From contig CM050451.1 in the NCBI GenBank assembly GCA_027563935.2, forward strand, positions 101,955,565 to 102,019,564: a DNA stretch of 64,000 nucleotides. The letters are read 5' to 3'. Shown here piece by piece: positions 30,811-42,957 of the stretch. How positions within the stretch are numbered: the stretch's first letter is position 1; each line of letters opens with the position of its first letter. The position numbers and the translations under genes are program-made. Source of the DNA: Costus lasius. Lineage: Eukaryota > Streptophyta > Magnoliopsida > Zingiberales > Costaceae. The notes beneath the pieces are model-generated. The model ran no database searches. It was not told where the DNA came from and saw only the letters and a list, made by a program, of their open reading frames with translations.

Positions 30811-33800
30811 CTAATGGTTGAGAAATCTCAAACCCATATTATTACAGTGCTTCTCATGCTTCTGCTGCGTCAGAGGCTTGGTAAGCGGGTCTGCCAGATT
30901 GTCATCTGTATGAACCTTGCAGATTTTGATCTCGCCACGATCTATGATCTCCCTGATCAAATGAAACCGTCTCTGTATGTGCTTGGACTTCTGGTGCGAC
31001 CGTGGTTCCTTTGCTTGTGCGATTGCTCCAGTGTTATCACAGAAGATAACCAAAGGATCTGCACTCGAAGGAACAACACCAAGTTCTCTCACGAACTTAC
31101 GAATCCACACTGCCTCCTTGGATGCTTCCGAGGCAGCAACATACTCGGCTTCTGTTGTGGAATCAGCAACAGTTGACTGTTTGAAACTCTTCCACACCAC
31201 TGCTCCACCATTCAAGCTAAAAACATAGCCTGATTGCGATCGGAAATCATCCTGGTCAGACTGGAACGAAGCGTCAGTATATCCTTCAATACTGAGTTCT
31301 TCCTGACCACCATACATCAAGAACATATCTTTGGTCCTCCGCAAGCGACTGGTCCTCCGCAAGCCTGGATTACTTTGGAACCGACTGGTCACGCTTAACC
31401 CGTAAGCGACGTCTGGGCGAGTACACAACATCGCATACATAATGGATCCAATAGCCGAAGCATAAGGCGTATTGTCCATTTCATCTTTCTTAGTCTGTGT
31501 TTGTGGACACTGACTCTTTGAAAGATTCAGACCATGTCTGACTGGAAGATATCCTCTTTTAGAATTCTCTAAATGGAATCTCTCCAGGACTTTATCGATG
31601 TAAGTACTCTGGCACAGCCCGAGAAGCCTCTTAGATCTATCCCTGTAGATCTTCACACCTAATACATAGGCTGCTTCTCCCAAATCTTTCATCTGGAAAC
31701 ATTTCCTTAGCCATGCTTTAACAGCATGCATCTCAGGAATATCGTTTCCAATGATTAAGATATCATCAACGTAGAGGACTAGGAAAGTAATTACGCTCCC
31801 ACTAAACCTCTTATATACACACGGGTCATCTTCGTTTTTGATGAAACCAAACTCAGTGATTGATTCATCAAAACGAATATTCCAGCTTCTCGATGCTTGT
31901 TTGAGTCCATAAATGGACTTCTTTAACTTGCATATCTTATGACGATCTGATGGATTAGTGAAACCTTCTGGTTGTGTCATATACACATCCTCATCCAGAT
32001 TTCCGTTAAGGAAAACTGTCTTCACATCCATCTGCCATATCTCATAATCATAATATGCAGCTATCGCGAGAAGAATCCGAATAGACTTGAACATGGCTAC
32101 AGGAGAGAAAGTTTCATCATAATCTATCCCGTAGATTTGTTTGAAACCTTTCGCAACTAGCCTGCCTTTATAGGTAACTATGTTACCATCCATGTCAATC
32201 TTTTTGTTGAAGATCCATTTACAGCCTATAGGGATTACTCCCGGAGGCGGATCAACCAAATCCCAGACTTGGTTATCTGACATGGAGTCCATCTCGGCTC
32301 GCATAGCTTCAAGCCATCTAGCTGACTCCGGTCCACTGACCGCATCCGCATAAGTGAGGGGTTCATCATTATCAATGATGTAGACTCCGTCATAGCGCTC
32401 AGGCTGTCGACGGATCCTTCCCGATCTTCGCGGTTCCCGTGATGTCTGAGCCTCAGGTTGTTCAATAACCTGCTCTACCGGCTCAGGCTCATTTAACTGT
32501 GCTTGACTACTTTGTCCTTCCTCTGGATTCTCATCCAGCTTTATTTCTCTCCCACTGGCTTCTTGCAGAAGAAGCTCCTTCTCAAGAAATATGGCCGTCC
32601 GAGCAACAAATACCTTGTTCTCTTTGGGATCGTAGAAATAATAACCCTTAGTTTCCTTAGGGTAACCGACAAAAATACATTTCTCATATCTGCTCTCCAG
32701 TTTCCCAGAGGCGAGCTTTTTGACATAAGCCTCGCAACCCCAGATCTTAATAAATGTCAAGCTTGGCTGTTTCCCATACCATAACTCATATGGCGTCTTT
32801 GAAACTGCCTTGGATGGCACTCGGTTTAGTACCTTTGCAGCTGTTTCCAGTGCAAATCCCCAAAAGGAGTATGGAAGAGTAGCCTGACTCATCATCGAAC
32901 GAACCATATCAAGTAACGTTCTATTTCTCCTCTCGGACACACCATTCCATTGCGGTGTTCCTGGCGGAGTGAGCTGTGAGATAATCCCACACTCCTTTAG
33001 ATAGTCAGTAAACGCATGACTCAAGTATTCTCCACCTCGATCAGAACGAAGTGCCTTGATATTTCGGCCTAGCTGATTCTGTACTTCATTCTTGAACTCT
33101 TTGAACTTGTCAAAAGATTCACTCTTATGTCTCATCAGATAGACATAACCATACCTACTGAAATCATCAGTAAAGGTAATGAAGTACTGATAGCCACCTC
33201 TAGCATGTTTACTAAATGGCCCACACACATCACTGTGTATAAGGTCAAGTAAACCTAAAGCCCTTTGACCTTTGTTAGGAAAAGGTGACTTCGTCATTTT
33301 ACCCATTAAACAAGCTTTGCATGTATCAATCTCCTCATAGGAGAATGATCCCAGCAGTCCATGATCATGCAACCGCTTAATGCGCTTCTTGTTAATATGG
33401 CCTAAACGACTATGCCATAGCAAGGTGCTGCCATCAGCATACTTGGCTTTCTTATTATCAATGTTTTGTATAGAATATTCCATGTCCAACATGAATAACC
33501 TATTGTTAATTGAACCAGTAGCATAAACAATATTATCAAGAGTAAGATAACACTTTGAAATCTTGCATTCAAAGGAAAACCCTTTCCTGACAAGAGCAGG
33601 AATAGAGATAATATTTTTGGTAATACTGGGTACAAAGTAACAATTGTTTAATTCTAATACAATGCCAGATGGTAATGAGATGTAATAATCCCCTACAGCA
33701 ACAGCAGCAACCCGTGCCCCGTTTCCAACTCATAGGTCCACCTCATGCTGTCCCACCTGTCTTCTTCTCTTGAGTTCCTGTACATTTGAACAAATGTGAA

Positions 33801-34674
33801 CTCCACATGCAGTGTCCAACACCCATGATATAGAAGAAGAAGATATCATGACTTCAGTCACAAATATACCTGAGCCAGAAGCGATGCTTCCCCTCTTATC
33901 TCCTTGGAGCGCTTTACAGTCCTTTTTCCAGTGACCCAGCTGGCCACAATGGAAACACCTGTATTCCTTTGACCGCTTAACCTTTTGTTTCAGAGCCTTG
34001 TTGTAGTTCTTGACTGGGGCTTTACCCTTCTTCCCCTTCTTCTTGTTCCTTGAAGGAAACATCAAGACAGAGGTTGAAGGCTTTCCCTTCAGAGTCTCCT
34101 CCGTAGTCAAGAGCATATTCAGCAGCTCTGCCGGAGTACAATCGATTTTGTTCATATTAAAGTTAATTATGAACGCATCGAAAGAGGGCGGGAGAGACTG
34201 CAGAATAATGTCTACAGCAAGCTCCTGGTTGATGGTATGCCCCAGTTTCTCTAGAGCCTCCTTGTGCCCAATCATCTTGAGCACGTGAGCTCCCACTGGG
34301 CTCCCTTCAGCCAGTTTGCTCTGAAAGAAAAGCTTTGTCAGATTATAGCGTTCTGTCCTCGCCTGTGCAGCATACAGCATCTTGAGGTTTGCTATAATTT
34401 CTATAGCAGACATATCCTCATGCTGGCGCTGCAGCTGTGGCGTCATAGACGCTAGCATCAGGCAAGCGACATCAATGCTATCATTGACGTGCTTTTCATA
34501 GGCTTCACGAACCGCCCTTGCGGCGTTTGCAGCGGGTTGAGGCGGCACAGCCGTCTCGAGGACATACAGTTTCCTCTCTGCCTTAAGAACAATCTTAAGG
34601 TGTCCGTACCAGTCTGAGAAGTTTGGCCCAGCAAACTTCTCCCTTTCCAGTAGGGATCGCACATTGAAGCTCAT
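30811..34674 (-). pseudogene. Cop-4 gag-pol, one nonsense codon and a scrambled segment
   Basis: ATG at 34674 and a single frame of 1288 codons, seven fewer than intact copies. TGA at 33730-33732 replaces an Arg codon (CGA) in DLRVGNGARV, about 25 residues after the protease aspartate, so translation ends after Gag and the protease start. Downstream, integrase (HHCC, D-D-E) and RT (YVDD) are intact in frame. At about 31341-31370 the sequence coding for AHWIAVKNILKYL is replaced by a duplicated piece of the neighbouring CTCCGCAAG sequence, giving NPGLRRTSRLRRTKD. RNase H follows normally. TAFLNG is TVFLNG here. The stop is a CpG-type transition. Confidence 0.94.
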
Positions 34675-34695
34675 GGTGTTCGTTGCTGCAGGAAT

Positions 34696-34726
34696 CTACA
34701 ACAATGCAAGAACAGCAAGGTCAGTA
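34696..34726 (-). promoter_or_regulatory. Predicted branch point and 3' splice acceptor, Cop-4
   Basis: TACTGAC at 34726-34720 and TTGTAG ending at 34696 (sense). Confidence 0.5.
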
Positions 34727-34767
34727 TCAATGTCTAGAATCAATCCAGGACTTAAGAAAGATTCTTT

Positions 34768-34835
34768 TCTCACTATTTTATTTGACTGAAAAATCCATTA
34801 AAACAGTCCGAAAGAGTAGCACTCTTTTAGTGAGA
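34768..34835 (-). other. Three-way-junction RNA structure, Cop-4 leader
   Basis: TCTCACTA/TAGTGAGA outer stem; GACTG/CAGTC and GAGT-AGC-ACTC inner stems. Confidence 0.6.
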
Positions 34836-36418
34836 TGGGATCCAGATTTCATACTTGGTCTCCGCGTCCCGCTCAGGCGAGATAAGATGCACAGAGAGTA
34901 CAAGCACTAATTTCTGGTAGGCAGTCCCTGCCAATCACCAACCCGTGTGATTCCCCTTCATCTGGGCAATCCAGCAGACTGTGCCAACTGAGTTGGTACA
35001 ACACAGTCTCTGATCCCACAGATGGCTGCCTCCATATAGCTAACATATGCCCCCATGTAGCCTACATGGTCAAGCTGACCTGACCTACTCCCTGGACCAC
35101 CACGTGCTATGCTGAGCAACGGGAAGCAATAAATCCCTTCTCTGTAACACGCAGGTGTAATCCCGCACCGTCTGAAGATGGATGGACGTGCCCACTGAGT
35201 GGGTACAACACGGCTCCAACGATAGTCAGAACAGTGAGGTTTCGCGTCAGAAGGCTTTACGAGCTTGATATTTTAGCATTGGATTTTAACGGTCTTTTAT
35301 CTTCTTAACTATCATGCAATTCCTATGGTGATAGCAGAAGATAAACTCATGCAGTTCTAATTATATAAGCAATAAAAAGAAAGCATGGATCTTATGTGGT
35401 AAAAGCCCATAGCCTAAGTAAGACCTTAACCTAACTTAAGTCTTCACTTGCTTTTCTTGGGTCTTTTGCCTCTCATCTGGTCCAACCCAGGGCCCTAGCG
35501 CCAAGAGCAGCTCAGGTGCGCCACCAGCTGAATGCGCTTCATTGCCATGTGTGCATTGAATTCTTGTCTGATTAAATTACAATTCAATCTATCTAGACAA
35601 GATTGACTCGCAGGTCAATTACATTTTATAAATTAAATACAATGTGATTCGCAGATCACAAATAAATATTAATTTATAACTAACCAGTCTCGCAGGCCCC
35701 AGCACAGCACACATTAAAGGGCAACCCACATAAGATGAAATAAACAGGCATATGGCATCAATCAACATGTGATCCATTACAAAGAAAATAAACTTTTGAA
35801 AACCCATTGGCATCAATTTTACTTTTCTTATCTGCCCTACAACCTTACAACGGTCCATTGATGGGGATCCACTCATCTTATCTAGTTAGATCCATGCCCT
35901 TGCATGCACCAAGTCCTAACTGAGTCGAGTTGACCTAATGGTCAACCATGCATGCGCCAAGGGCTGAACAACCTTCAAGAGTTCTGGCAAGCGGGTGTGA
36001 CCCCGGGCCTAACTCAAGAGTGTTCACTGGTTGTCTCAACCAGACCTCGCTACACGCCTGTGATGCAGTCGACCTATAGCCACCTCGTGCTTGCGCACAG
36101 GTGCCATCTGGTCGACCCATCTAGGCTGTCAGATGGTCTGATCAGACTAGTTTGATCTATACTAGTTGATGCTTTCAACCCCATCAACCCGTCTAAGGGT
36201 TTACAATAGGTGCATCTTAGATCTAGTGGGGCGCGCAAGTGATATTTGTTTTGACAAACACAAACACAATAACAAGCGCCAACTTACATGCGCCAACATA
36301 ACAAAATATTCTCATGTGAAGTTTCGGCATGCAACTTAGATCTAAGCATACATTTACATGCGCAAACATGGATCACAAAAATATATCAAGCAATCATATT
36401 AACATGCTGTAACCGCAT

Positions 36419-36430
36419 GCTTTGATACCA
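36419..36430 (-). other. Primer-binding site of Cop-4, one mismatch
   Basis: TGGTATCAAAGC on the sense strand where other copies have TGGTATCAGAGC (G to A). Confidence 0.85.
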
Positions 36431-36432
36431 AT

Positions 36433-38138
36433 TGTTGGGTCCCTTTCAAGAGGGAGCGAAACCCTAATAGGTCCCCTTCAAAGGGGAGCGAAAACCCTAA
36501 ATGGTGGCGCATAAATCTTTGCAAGCGGAAGCAAGGGTTTTCATAGATCTTTCGCAAGAACATATGATCAACTTGATGAAGTTTAGATCCATACCATAGC
36601 CATGAAGAAGATGGCGACTTGGAAGCAAGAGAACAAGAGAGGTCTCCTCCAAATTGTCGCACACAAAAGGATTGATGACTTGCTCCTTGGACGCTCCTTG
36701 TGCTAGCAAGGATCTCCAAGATGTCCTTGATCGAATGAAGGAAAAAGATGGTGTCTTGCTTGGCCGAACTTCTCGTCGTCAACACCTTCAACCCCTTGCG
36801 TCTCGTCGAGAGAGAGGAGCCGAATGTTGAATGAGGTGTTAAACCACACATTGAACGTGGAGACGTTTTCATTTTTGGACTTTCCAAAAATAGCAACCGA
36901 AACCGTTGAAGCGTTTTGCGTTCACTTCAAGTGAACCAAACGATCATCCCACTCCATGTGGACCATGCGCTCACACTTGAGCCGGTTCACATGTCAATGG
37001 TTCATTGGTCAAACCAAATCAGCCCAAGCAATAGTCTAGACATTATCAAACCCAATGGTTCAATGATCTAACCGTCCATCTCTCGATGCTCTTGATCTCA
37101 CCGATCTAGCATCAATACTCTCGATCGAAGCTTACCGATCTCAAGCCCTAATCAATCAAACATGATCAGACTAGATCTCACTTACAATCAGAGTTTAAAC
37201 TCCTTTAAACTGAACCAAAACAAATCAGTCCACACGATCTGACTTAAGTAAGTCATATCATCAAATTGTGTGACCCTGAGGGTTTCCTTTAAATGTCGGT
37301 AACGATGACTTGCGTCATCACGATCAGTGAGGGGTATCTAGCAACACATCACTGTCTCCCGATATAAAGAAAAGAGTCTTCCAAGACTACACCCAAACCA
37401 CAGCACAAGTGTGCATCAAACTCACAAGGCATACATGTTTCCTTTGCCACTGGATGTTCTTATTGGACAAGCGTGTCAAGCCTGTATCTCCAATATGATG
37501 AGCATGATTAGATTAGATGAACATAGTCACCTGGGTATGGCCATACACTTTCTCAATCATCTCATAGGGGGGCCCCTTTAGAACATCACACTCCTTAAAC
37601 AAGGAGACGGCAATCCTTTATCTATCACTAGTGCCCTAACCTGACTCAAGCTCACCATCCAAGATAGTCTATAATCATTTTATTTCAAATGATATTGAAC
37701 TACCTCTAAACAATGACAATCATCATTTAGAAAACACAAGTGATCTCAAGTCAAAGGACATGTGCCACTTGATGCAAACAAGGATTATTCACATTGTGAC
37801 AAGCAATTGAATATCCTAGTAGGGTCTGTCCAGTACATCCAATGTACCCATGAGTCTACATCTTATTCCATGCTCGAAGCATCCTATAAGATTAGAACAC
37901 ATATTAGTCTTAACCATATCAAGGCTGTCTCATGTTCACCAAGATATCTCGACTAAGGACATATAGCATGTCAGCCTAGCTGAACAGCTTTGAGACATTA
38001 TTCAGAAGTACACTTATTACAGCAGACAAGGTAACAAACTGAATAACAACCATTGCCTTTATAAACATAAAAGTTTATTACACAATACCGATACAATCCC
38101 AAGGCCTCAAACATTAGCCTTAAGGGCATACCCCAACA
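36433..38138 (-). repeat. Cop-4 5' LTR
   Basis: 1706 bp, partner of 29085-30790; followed by AGAAG and Cop-5 pol. Confidence 0.95.
37304..37368 (-). promoter_or_regulatory. LTR TATA and variant hairpin (Cop-4 5' LTR)
   Basis: GATGAC-TTGC-GTCATC at 37304-37319, as in the 3' LTR; TATA-like box at 37361-37368. Confidence 0.65.
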
Positions 38139-38143
38139 AGAAG

Positions 38144-40584
38144 AAGGGAAGCAAGCCTTCCACTTCTGGCTCAGGTATTTTCGTGACTGAAGTCATGGTT
38201 GCTTCTTCTATTTCATGGGTGTTGGACACTGCATGTGGAGTTCACATTTGTTCAACTGTGCAGGAACTCAAGAGAAGAAGACAGGTGGGACAGCATGAGG
38301 TGGACCTACGAGTTGGAAACGGGGCACGAGTTGCTGCTGTTGCTGTAGAAGAATATCACATCTCTTTACCATCTGGATTAGTATTAGAACTTGACAATTG
38401 TTATTTTGTTCCAAGCATAACAAAGAATATTATCTCTATTCCTGCTCTTGTCAGGAAAGGTTTTTCATTTGAATGCAAAACTTCGCAGTGCTGTATTTCA
38501 TTTGATAACATTGTATATGCAACTAGGTCGATTAACAATGGGTTATACATGTTGGACATGGAATGTTCTGTACAACAAATTGATAATAAGAAAGCCAAGC
38601 ATGCTGATGATAGCACCTTGTTATGGCATAGTCGTCTAGGCCATATTAACAAAAAGCGCATTAAGCGGTTGCATGACCATGGACTGCTAGGATCATTCTC
38701 CTATGAGGAGCTTGATACATGCAAACCTTGTTTAATGGGTAAGATGACGAAGACTCCTTTTACTAATAAAGGTGAAAGGGCTTCAGGTTTACTTGACCTT
38801 ATTCACAGTGATGTGTGTGGGCCATTTAGTAAACATGCCAGGGGTGGCTATTCATACTTCATTACTTTTACTGATGATTTCAGTAGGTATGGTTATGTCT
38901 ATTTAATGAGACATAAGAGTGAATCTTTTGACAAGTTCAAGGAATTCAAAAATGAAGTACAGAATCAGTTAGGCCGAAATATCAAGGCACTTCGATCAGA
39001 TCGAGGTGGAGAATACTTGAGTCGTGAGTTTACTGACTATCTGAAGGAGTGTGGGATCATCTCACAGCTCACTCCACTAGGAACACCGCAACGGAATGGT
39101 GTGTTCGAGAGGAGGAATCGAACCTTATTGGATATGGTTCGTTCTATGATGAGTCAGGCTACTATACCTTACTCCTTTTGGGGATTTGCACTGGAAACAG
39201 CTGCAAAGGTGCTAAACCGAGTGTCATCCAAGGCCGTTTCAAAGACACCATATGAGTTATGGTATGGGAAACAGTCGAGCTTGACATTTATCAAAATATG
39301 GGGTTGCGAGGCTTATGTCAAAAAGCTCGCTTCTGGGAAACTGGAGAGCAGATCTGATAAATCCATATTTGTCGGATACCCTAAAGAAACTAAGGGTTAT
39401 TATTTCTACGATCCCAAGGAGAATAAAGTATTTGTTGCTCGAACGGCTTTTTTTCTTGAGAAGGAATTTCTTCTGCAAGAGGCCAGTGGGAGAGAAATAA
39501 AGCTGGATGAAATTTCAGAAGAGGGACAAAGTAGTCAAGCACAGTTGGATGAGCCTGAGCCAATAGATCAGGTTAATGTTCAACCTGAGGCTCAGACATC
39601 ACGGGAACCGCGTAGATCGGGAAGGATTCGTCGTCAGCCTGAGCGATATGACGGAGTCTACATCATTTATGATGAACCCCTCACTTATGCGGATGCGGTC
39701 AGTGGACCGGAGTCAGCAAGATGGATTGAAGCTATGCGAGTCGAGATGGACTCCATGTCAGATAACCAAGTCTGGGATTTGGTTGATCCGCCGCCGGGAG
39801 CAATACCTATAGGCTGTAAGTGGATCTTCAAAAAGAAGAAAGACATGGATGGTAACGTGGTTACCTATAAGGGTAGGCTAGTTGCGAAAGGTTTCAAACA
39901 AATCTACGGGATAGTTTATGATGAAACTTTCTCTCCTGTAGCCATGTTCAAGTCCATTCGAATTATTCTCGCGATAGCAGCATATTTTGATTATGAGATC
40001 TGGCAAATGGATGTGAAAACTGCTTTCCTTAACGGAAAACTGGAAGAGGATGTGTATATGACACAACCTGAAGGTTTCATCAACCCATCAGAACGTCATA
40101 AAATATGCAAATTAAAGAAGTCCATTTATGGACTAAAACAAGCATCGAGAAGCTGGAATATTCGTTTTGATGAATCAGTTTCTGAATTTGGTTTCATAAA
40201 AAATGAAGATGACCCGTGTGTATATAAAAGGTTTAGTGGGAGTGTGATTACTTTCCTAGTCCTCTACGTCGATGATATTTTAATCATTGGAAACGATATT
40301 CCTGAGCTGCATGCAGTCAAGGCATGGTTAGGAAAATGTTTCCAGATGAAAGATTTGGGAGAAGCAGCCTATATATTAGGTGTGGAGATCTATAGAGATA
40401 GATCTAGTAAGCTTCTCGGGCTGTGCCAGAGTACTTACATCGATAAGGTCCTGGAGAGATTCCATTTAGAAAATTCAAAAAGAGGATATCTTCCAGTCAA
40501 ACATGGTCTGAATCTTTCAAAGAGCTAGTGTCCTCAAACACAGTCTGAGAAAGATGAGATGGACAATACGCCTTATGCTTCAGC
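38144..40584 (+). pseudogene. Cop-5 pol fragment (protease, integrase, RT)
   Basis: Continues the Cop-5 frame after Cop-4: protease WVLDTACG, integrase HHCC and D-D-E domain, RT with TAFLNG and YVDD. A TAG at 40526-40528 (was CAG, Gln of SQCPQTQ) stops the frame shortly before Cop-6 interrupts it at YASA (40584). Missense changes at usually fixed sites: QWNGVSERRN reads QRNGVFERRN around the catalytic Glu, and GIDYDE reads GIVYDE. The RNase H part and 3' LTR should lie right of the window, beyond Cop-6. Confidence 0.92.
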
Positions 40585-42285
40585 TGTAAGTCCCCTAAAA
40601 GAAGGGGAGCCGAAACCCTAATAGGTGGCGCATATAATTTATTTGCAGCGGAAGCAAGGGTTTCAAAATCTTACGCAAGAACATATGATCAACTTGATAA
40701 AGTTTGGATTCATACCATAGCCATTGATTCGAATGGCGTGATGGAAGAAGAGAGCAACGTTGATCTCCTCCAAAGAGTTCACACACAAGATGAAGATCGC
40801 CTACTCCCTTAGCGTTCCTTGTGCTAGCAAGGCTCCAAGGTTTCCTTGTCGAATCGAAGGGAAAGAAAGATGAAGTCTCGCTTGGCTGAACTCTCTTCAA
40901 GGCGTTAACCTCCTTCACACAAGAGTGTGTCGTCGAGAGGAAGAGGCAAGAGGATGTCTCGAAAAAACTGAAGTGGAGACGTTCTCCTCAAACGTGGAGA
41001 CGTTTTTCCAAAATGGGAAAAACCTACTTCCAAATATGGAAAGCCCTTAACTCCAAGCGTTCATGCGATCATCCATGCGTTCACTCCAAGTGAACCGATC
41101 GCTCCTCTTCTCCTCTTTGAACCAAGCCATGGTTCAATTGCATTTGGATCAAAGACCAAATCAAATCAGCCCAAGCCTTTAGTCCAGATCAAATTAAACC
41201 CTAAGGTTCTAGATCTGACCGTTCATCTCTTGATGCACTTGATCTCACCGATCTAGCATCAATACTCTCGATCGAAGCTTACCGATCCCAAGCCCTAATC
41301 AATCAAACATGATCAGACCAGATCTCACTTACAATCAGAGTTTAAATCCCTTTAAACTGAACCGAAACAATTCAGTCCACACAATCTGACTTAAGTAAGC
41401 CATATCATCAAATTGTGCGACCCTGAGGGTTTCCTTTAAATGTCGGTAACGATAACTTACGTTATCACGATCAGTGAGGGGTATCTAGCAAAACATCACT
41501 GTCTCCCGATATAAAGGAAAGAGTCTTCCAAGACTACACCCAAACCATAGCACAAGTGTGAATCCACTTCACTAGGCATACATGTTTCCTATGCCACTTG
41601 ATGTTCTTATTGGACAAGCGTGTCAAGCTTGTAACTCTAATATGATGAGAATGATTAGATCAGATGAACATAGTCATCTGGGTATGGCCATACACTTTCT
41701 CAATCATCTCATCCAGGGGGGGCCCTTTAGAACATCACACTCCAAACAAGGAGACGGCAATGCTATATCTATCACTAGTGTCCTAACCTGACTCATGATC
41801 ATTATCCAAGATAGTCTATAACCACTATGTTTCAAATGATATTGACCTACCTCAAAATAATGATAATCATCATTTAGAAACACAAGTGATCTCAAGTCAG
41901 AGGAAATGTGCCACTTGTTCGCATACAAGGATCATTCACATTGTGACAAGTAATTGAATATCCTAGTAGGGTCTGTCCAGTACATCCAATGTACCCATGA
42001 GTCTATATCTTATTCTATGCTCGAAGCATCCTATAAGATTAGAACACATATTAGTCTCAATCATATCAAGGCTGTCTCAAGTTCACCAAGATATCTCGAC
42101 TAGGGACTTTATAGCATGTCAGCCTAGCTGAACACCATTGAGACATTATCCAGAAGTATACATATTGCAGCAGACAATGTAACAACCTGAATAACAACCA
42201 ATGCCTTTATAAACATAAGAGTTTATACATGATACTGATACAATCCTAAGGCCTCAAACATTAGCCTTAAGGGCATACCCCAACA
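40585..42285 (-). repeat. Cop-6 3' LTR
   Basis: 1701 bp from TGTAAGTCCCC to CCCCAACA (plus-strand reading), next to a PPT. Confidence 0.94.
41451..41515 (-). promoter_or_regulatory. LTR TATA and hairpin (Cop-6 3' LTR)
   Basis: GATAAC-TTAC-GTTATC at 41451-41466; TATA-like box at 41508-41515. Confidence 0.6.
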
Positions 42286-42286
42286 A

Positions 42287-42296
42287 TCTCCCACTT
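42287..42296 (-). other. Polypurine tract of Cop-6
   Basis: AAGTGGGAGA on the sense strand. Confidence 0.85.
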
Positions 42297-42305
42297 GCAC
42301 TTAAT

Positions 42306-42957
42306 CTAATGGTTGAGAAATCTCAAACCCATATTATTACAGTGCTTCTCATGCTTCTGCTGCGCCAGAGGCTTTGTAAGTGGGTCAGCCAGATTGTCAT
42401 CTGTATGAACCTTGCAGATTTTGATCTCGCCTCGATCAATGATCTCCCGGATCAAATGAAACCGTCTCTGTATGTGCTTGGACTTCTGGTGCGACCGTGG
42501 TTCCTTTGCTTGTGCGATTGCTCCAGTGTTATCACAAAAGATAACCAAAGGATCTGCACTCGAAGGAACGACACCAAGTTCCTGAATGAACTTACGAATC
42601 CACACTGCCTCCTTAGATGCTTCTGAGGCTGCAACATACTCGGCTTCTGTTGTGGAATCAGCAACGATAGACTGTTTGAAACTTTTCCACACCACCGCTC
42701 CTCCATTCAAGCTAAAAACATAGCCTGATTGCGATCGGAAATCATCCTGGTCAGATTGGAACGAAGCGTCAGTATATCCTTCAATGCTGAGTTCTTCCTA
42801 ACCACCATACACCAAGAACATATCTTTGGTCCTCCGCAGATATTTTAAAATGTTCTTGACCGCAATCCAGTGTGCCTGACCTGGACTACTTTGGAACCGA
42901 CTGGTCACGCTTAACCCGTAAGCGATGTCTGGGCGAGTACACAACATCGCATACATA
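42306..42957 (-). pseudogene. Cop-6 pol 3' fragment (RNase H)
   Basis: Covers the last ~217 codons of pol: end of RT, RNase H with TDASFQSD, TTEAEY and FCDNTGA, and the normal stop. TAG at 42798-42800 replaces the Gln of GGQEEL. The upstream part is missing because the Cop-7 LTR begins at 42958. The same gene region occurs again at 44651-45302 in Cop-7, so this is a second, separate 3' end and not part of the Cop-7 gene. Confidence 0.92.

Larger units (their letters stand above)
34675..36432 (-). other. Cop-4 leader (1758 bp, non-coding)
   Basis: Same order of structures as in other copies; palindrome at 36136-36147. Close to the PBS the sense strand reads GCGGTTACAG, a weak donor candidate. 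No gene seen. Confidence 0.85.
29085..38138 (-). mobile_element. Cop-4: complete but defective copia element
   Basis: 9054 bp, LTRs of 1706 bp each, TSD AGAAG, inserted in Cop-5 gag. The PBS has one mismatch and gag-pol has one stop and a scrambled segment. LTR pair similar but with more visible differences than in Cop-8. Confidence 0.96.
28819..40584 (+). mobile_element. Cop-5: oldest copia element, internal part only
   Basis: Plus-strand gag-pol body starting within gag at 28819, interrupted by Cop-4 (29085-38143 including one TSD) and cut at 40584 by Cop-6. LTRs, leader and both ends must lie outside the window. All other elements here are inserted in it directly or indirectly. Confidence 0.88.
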
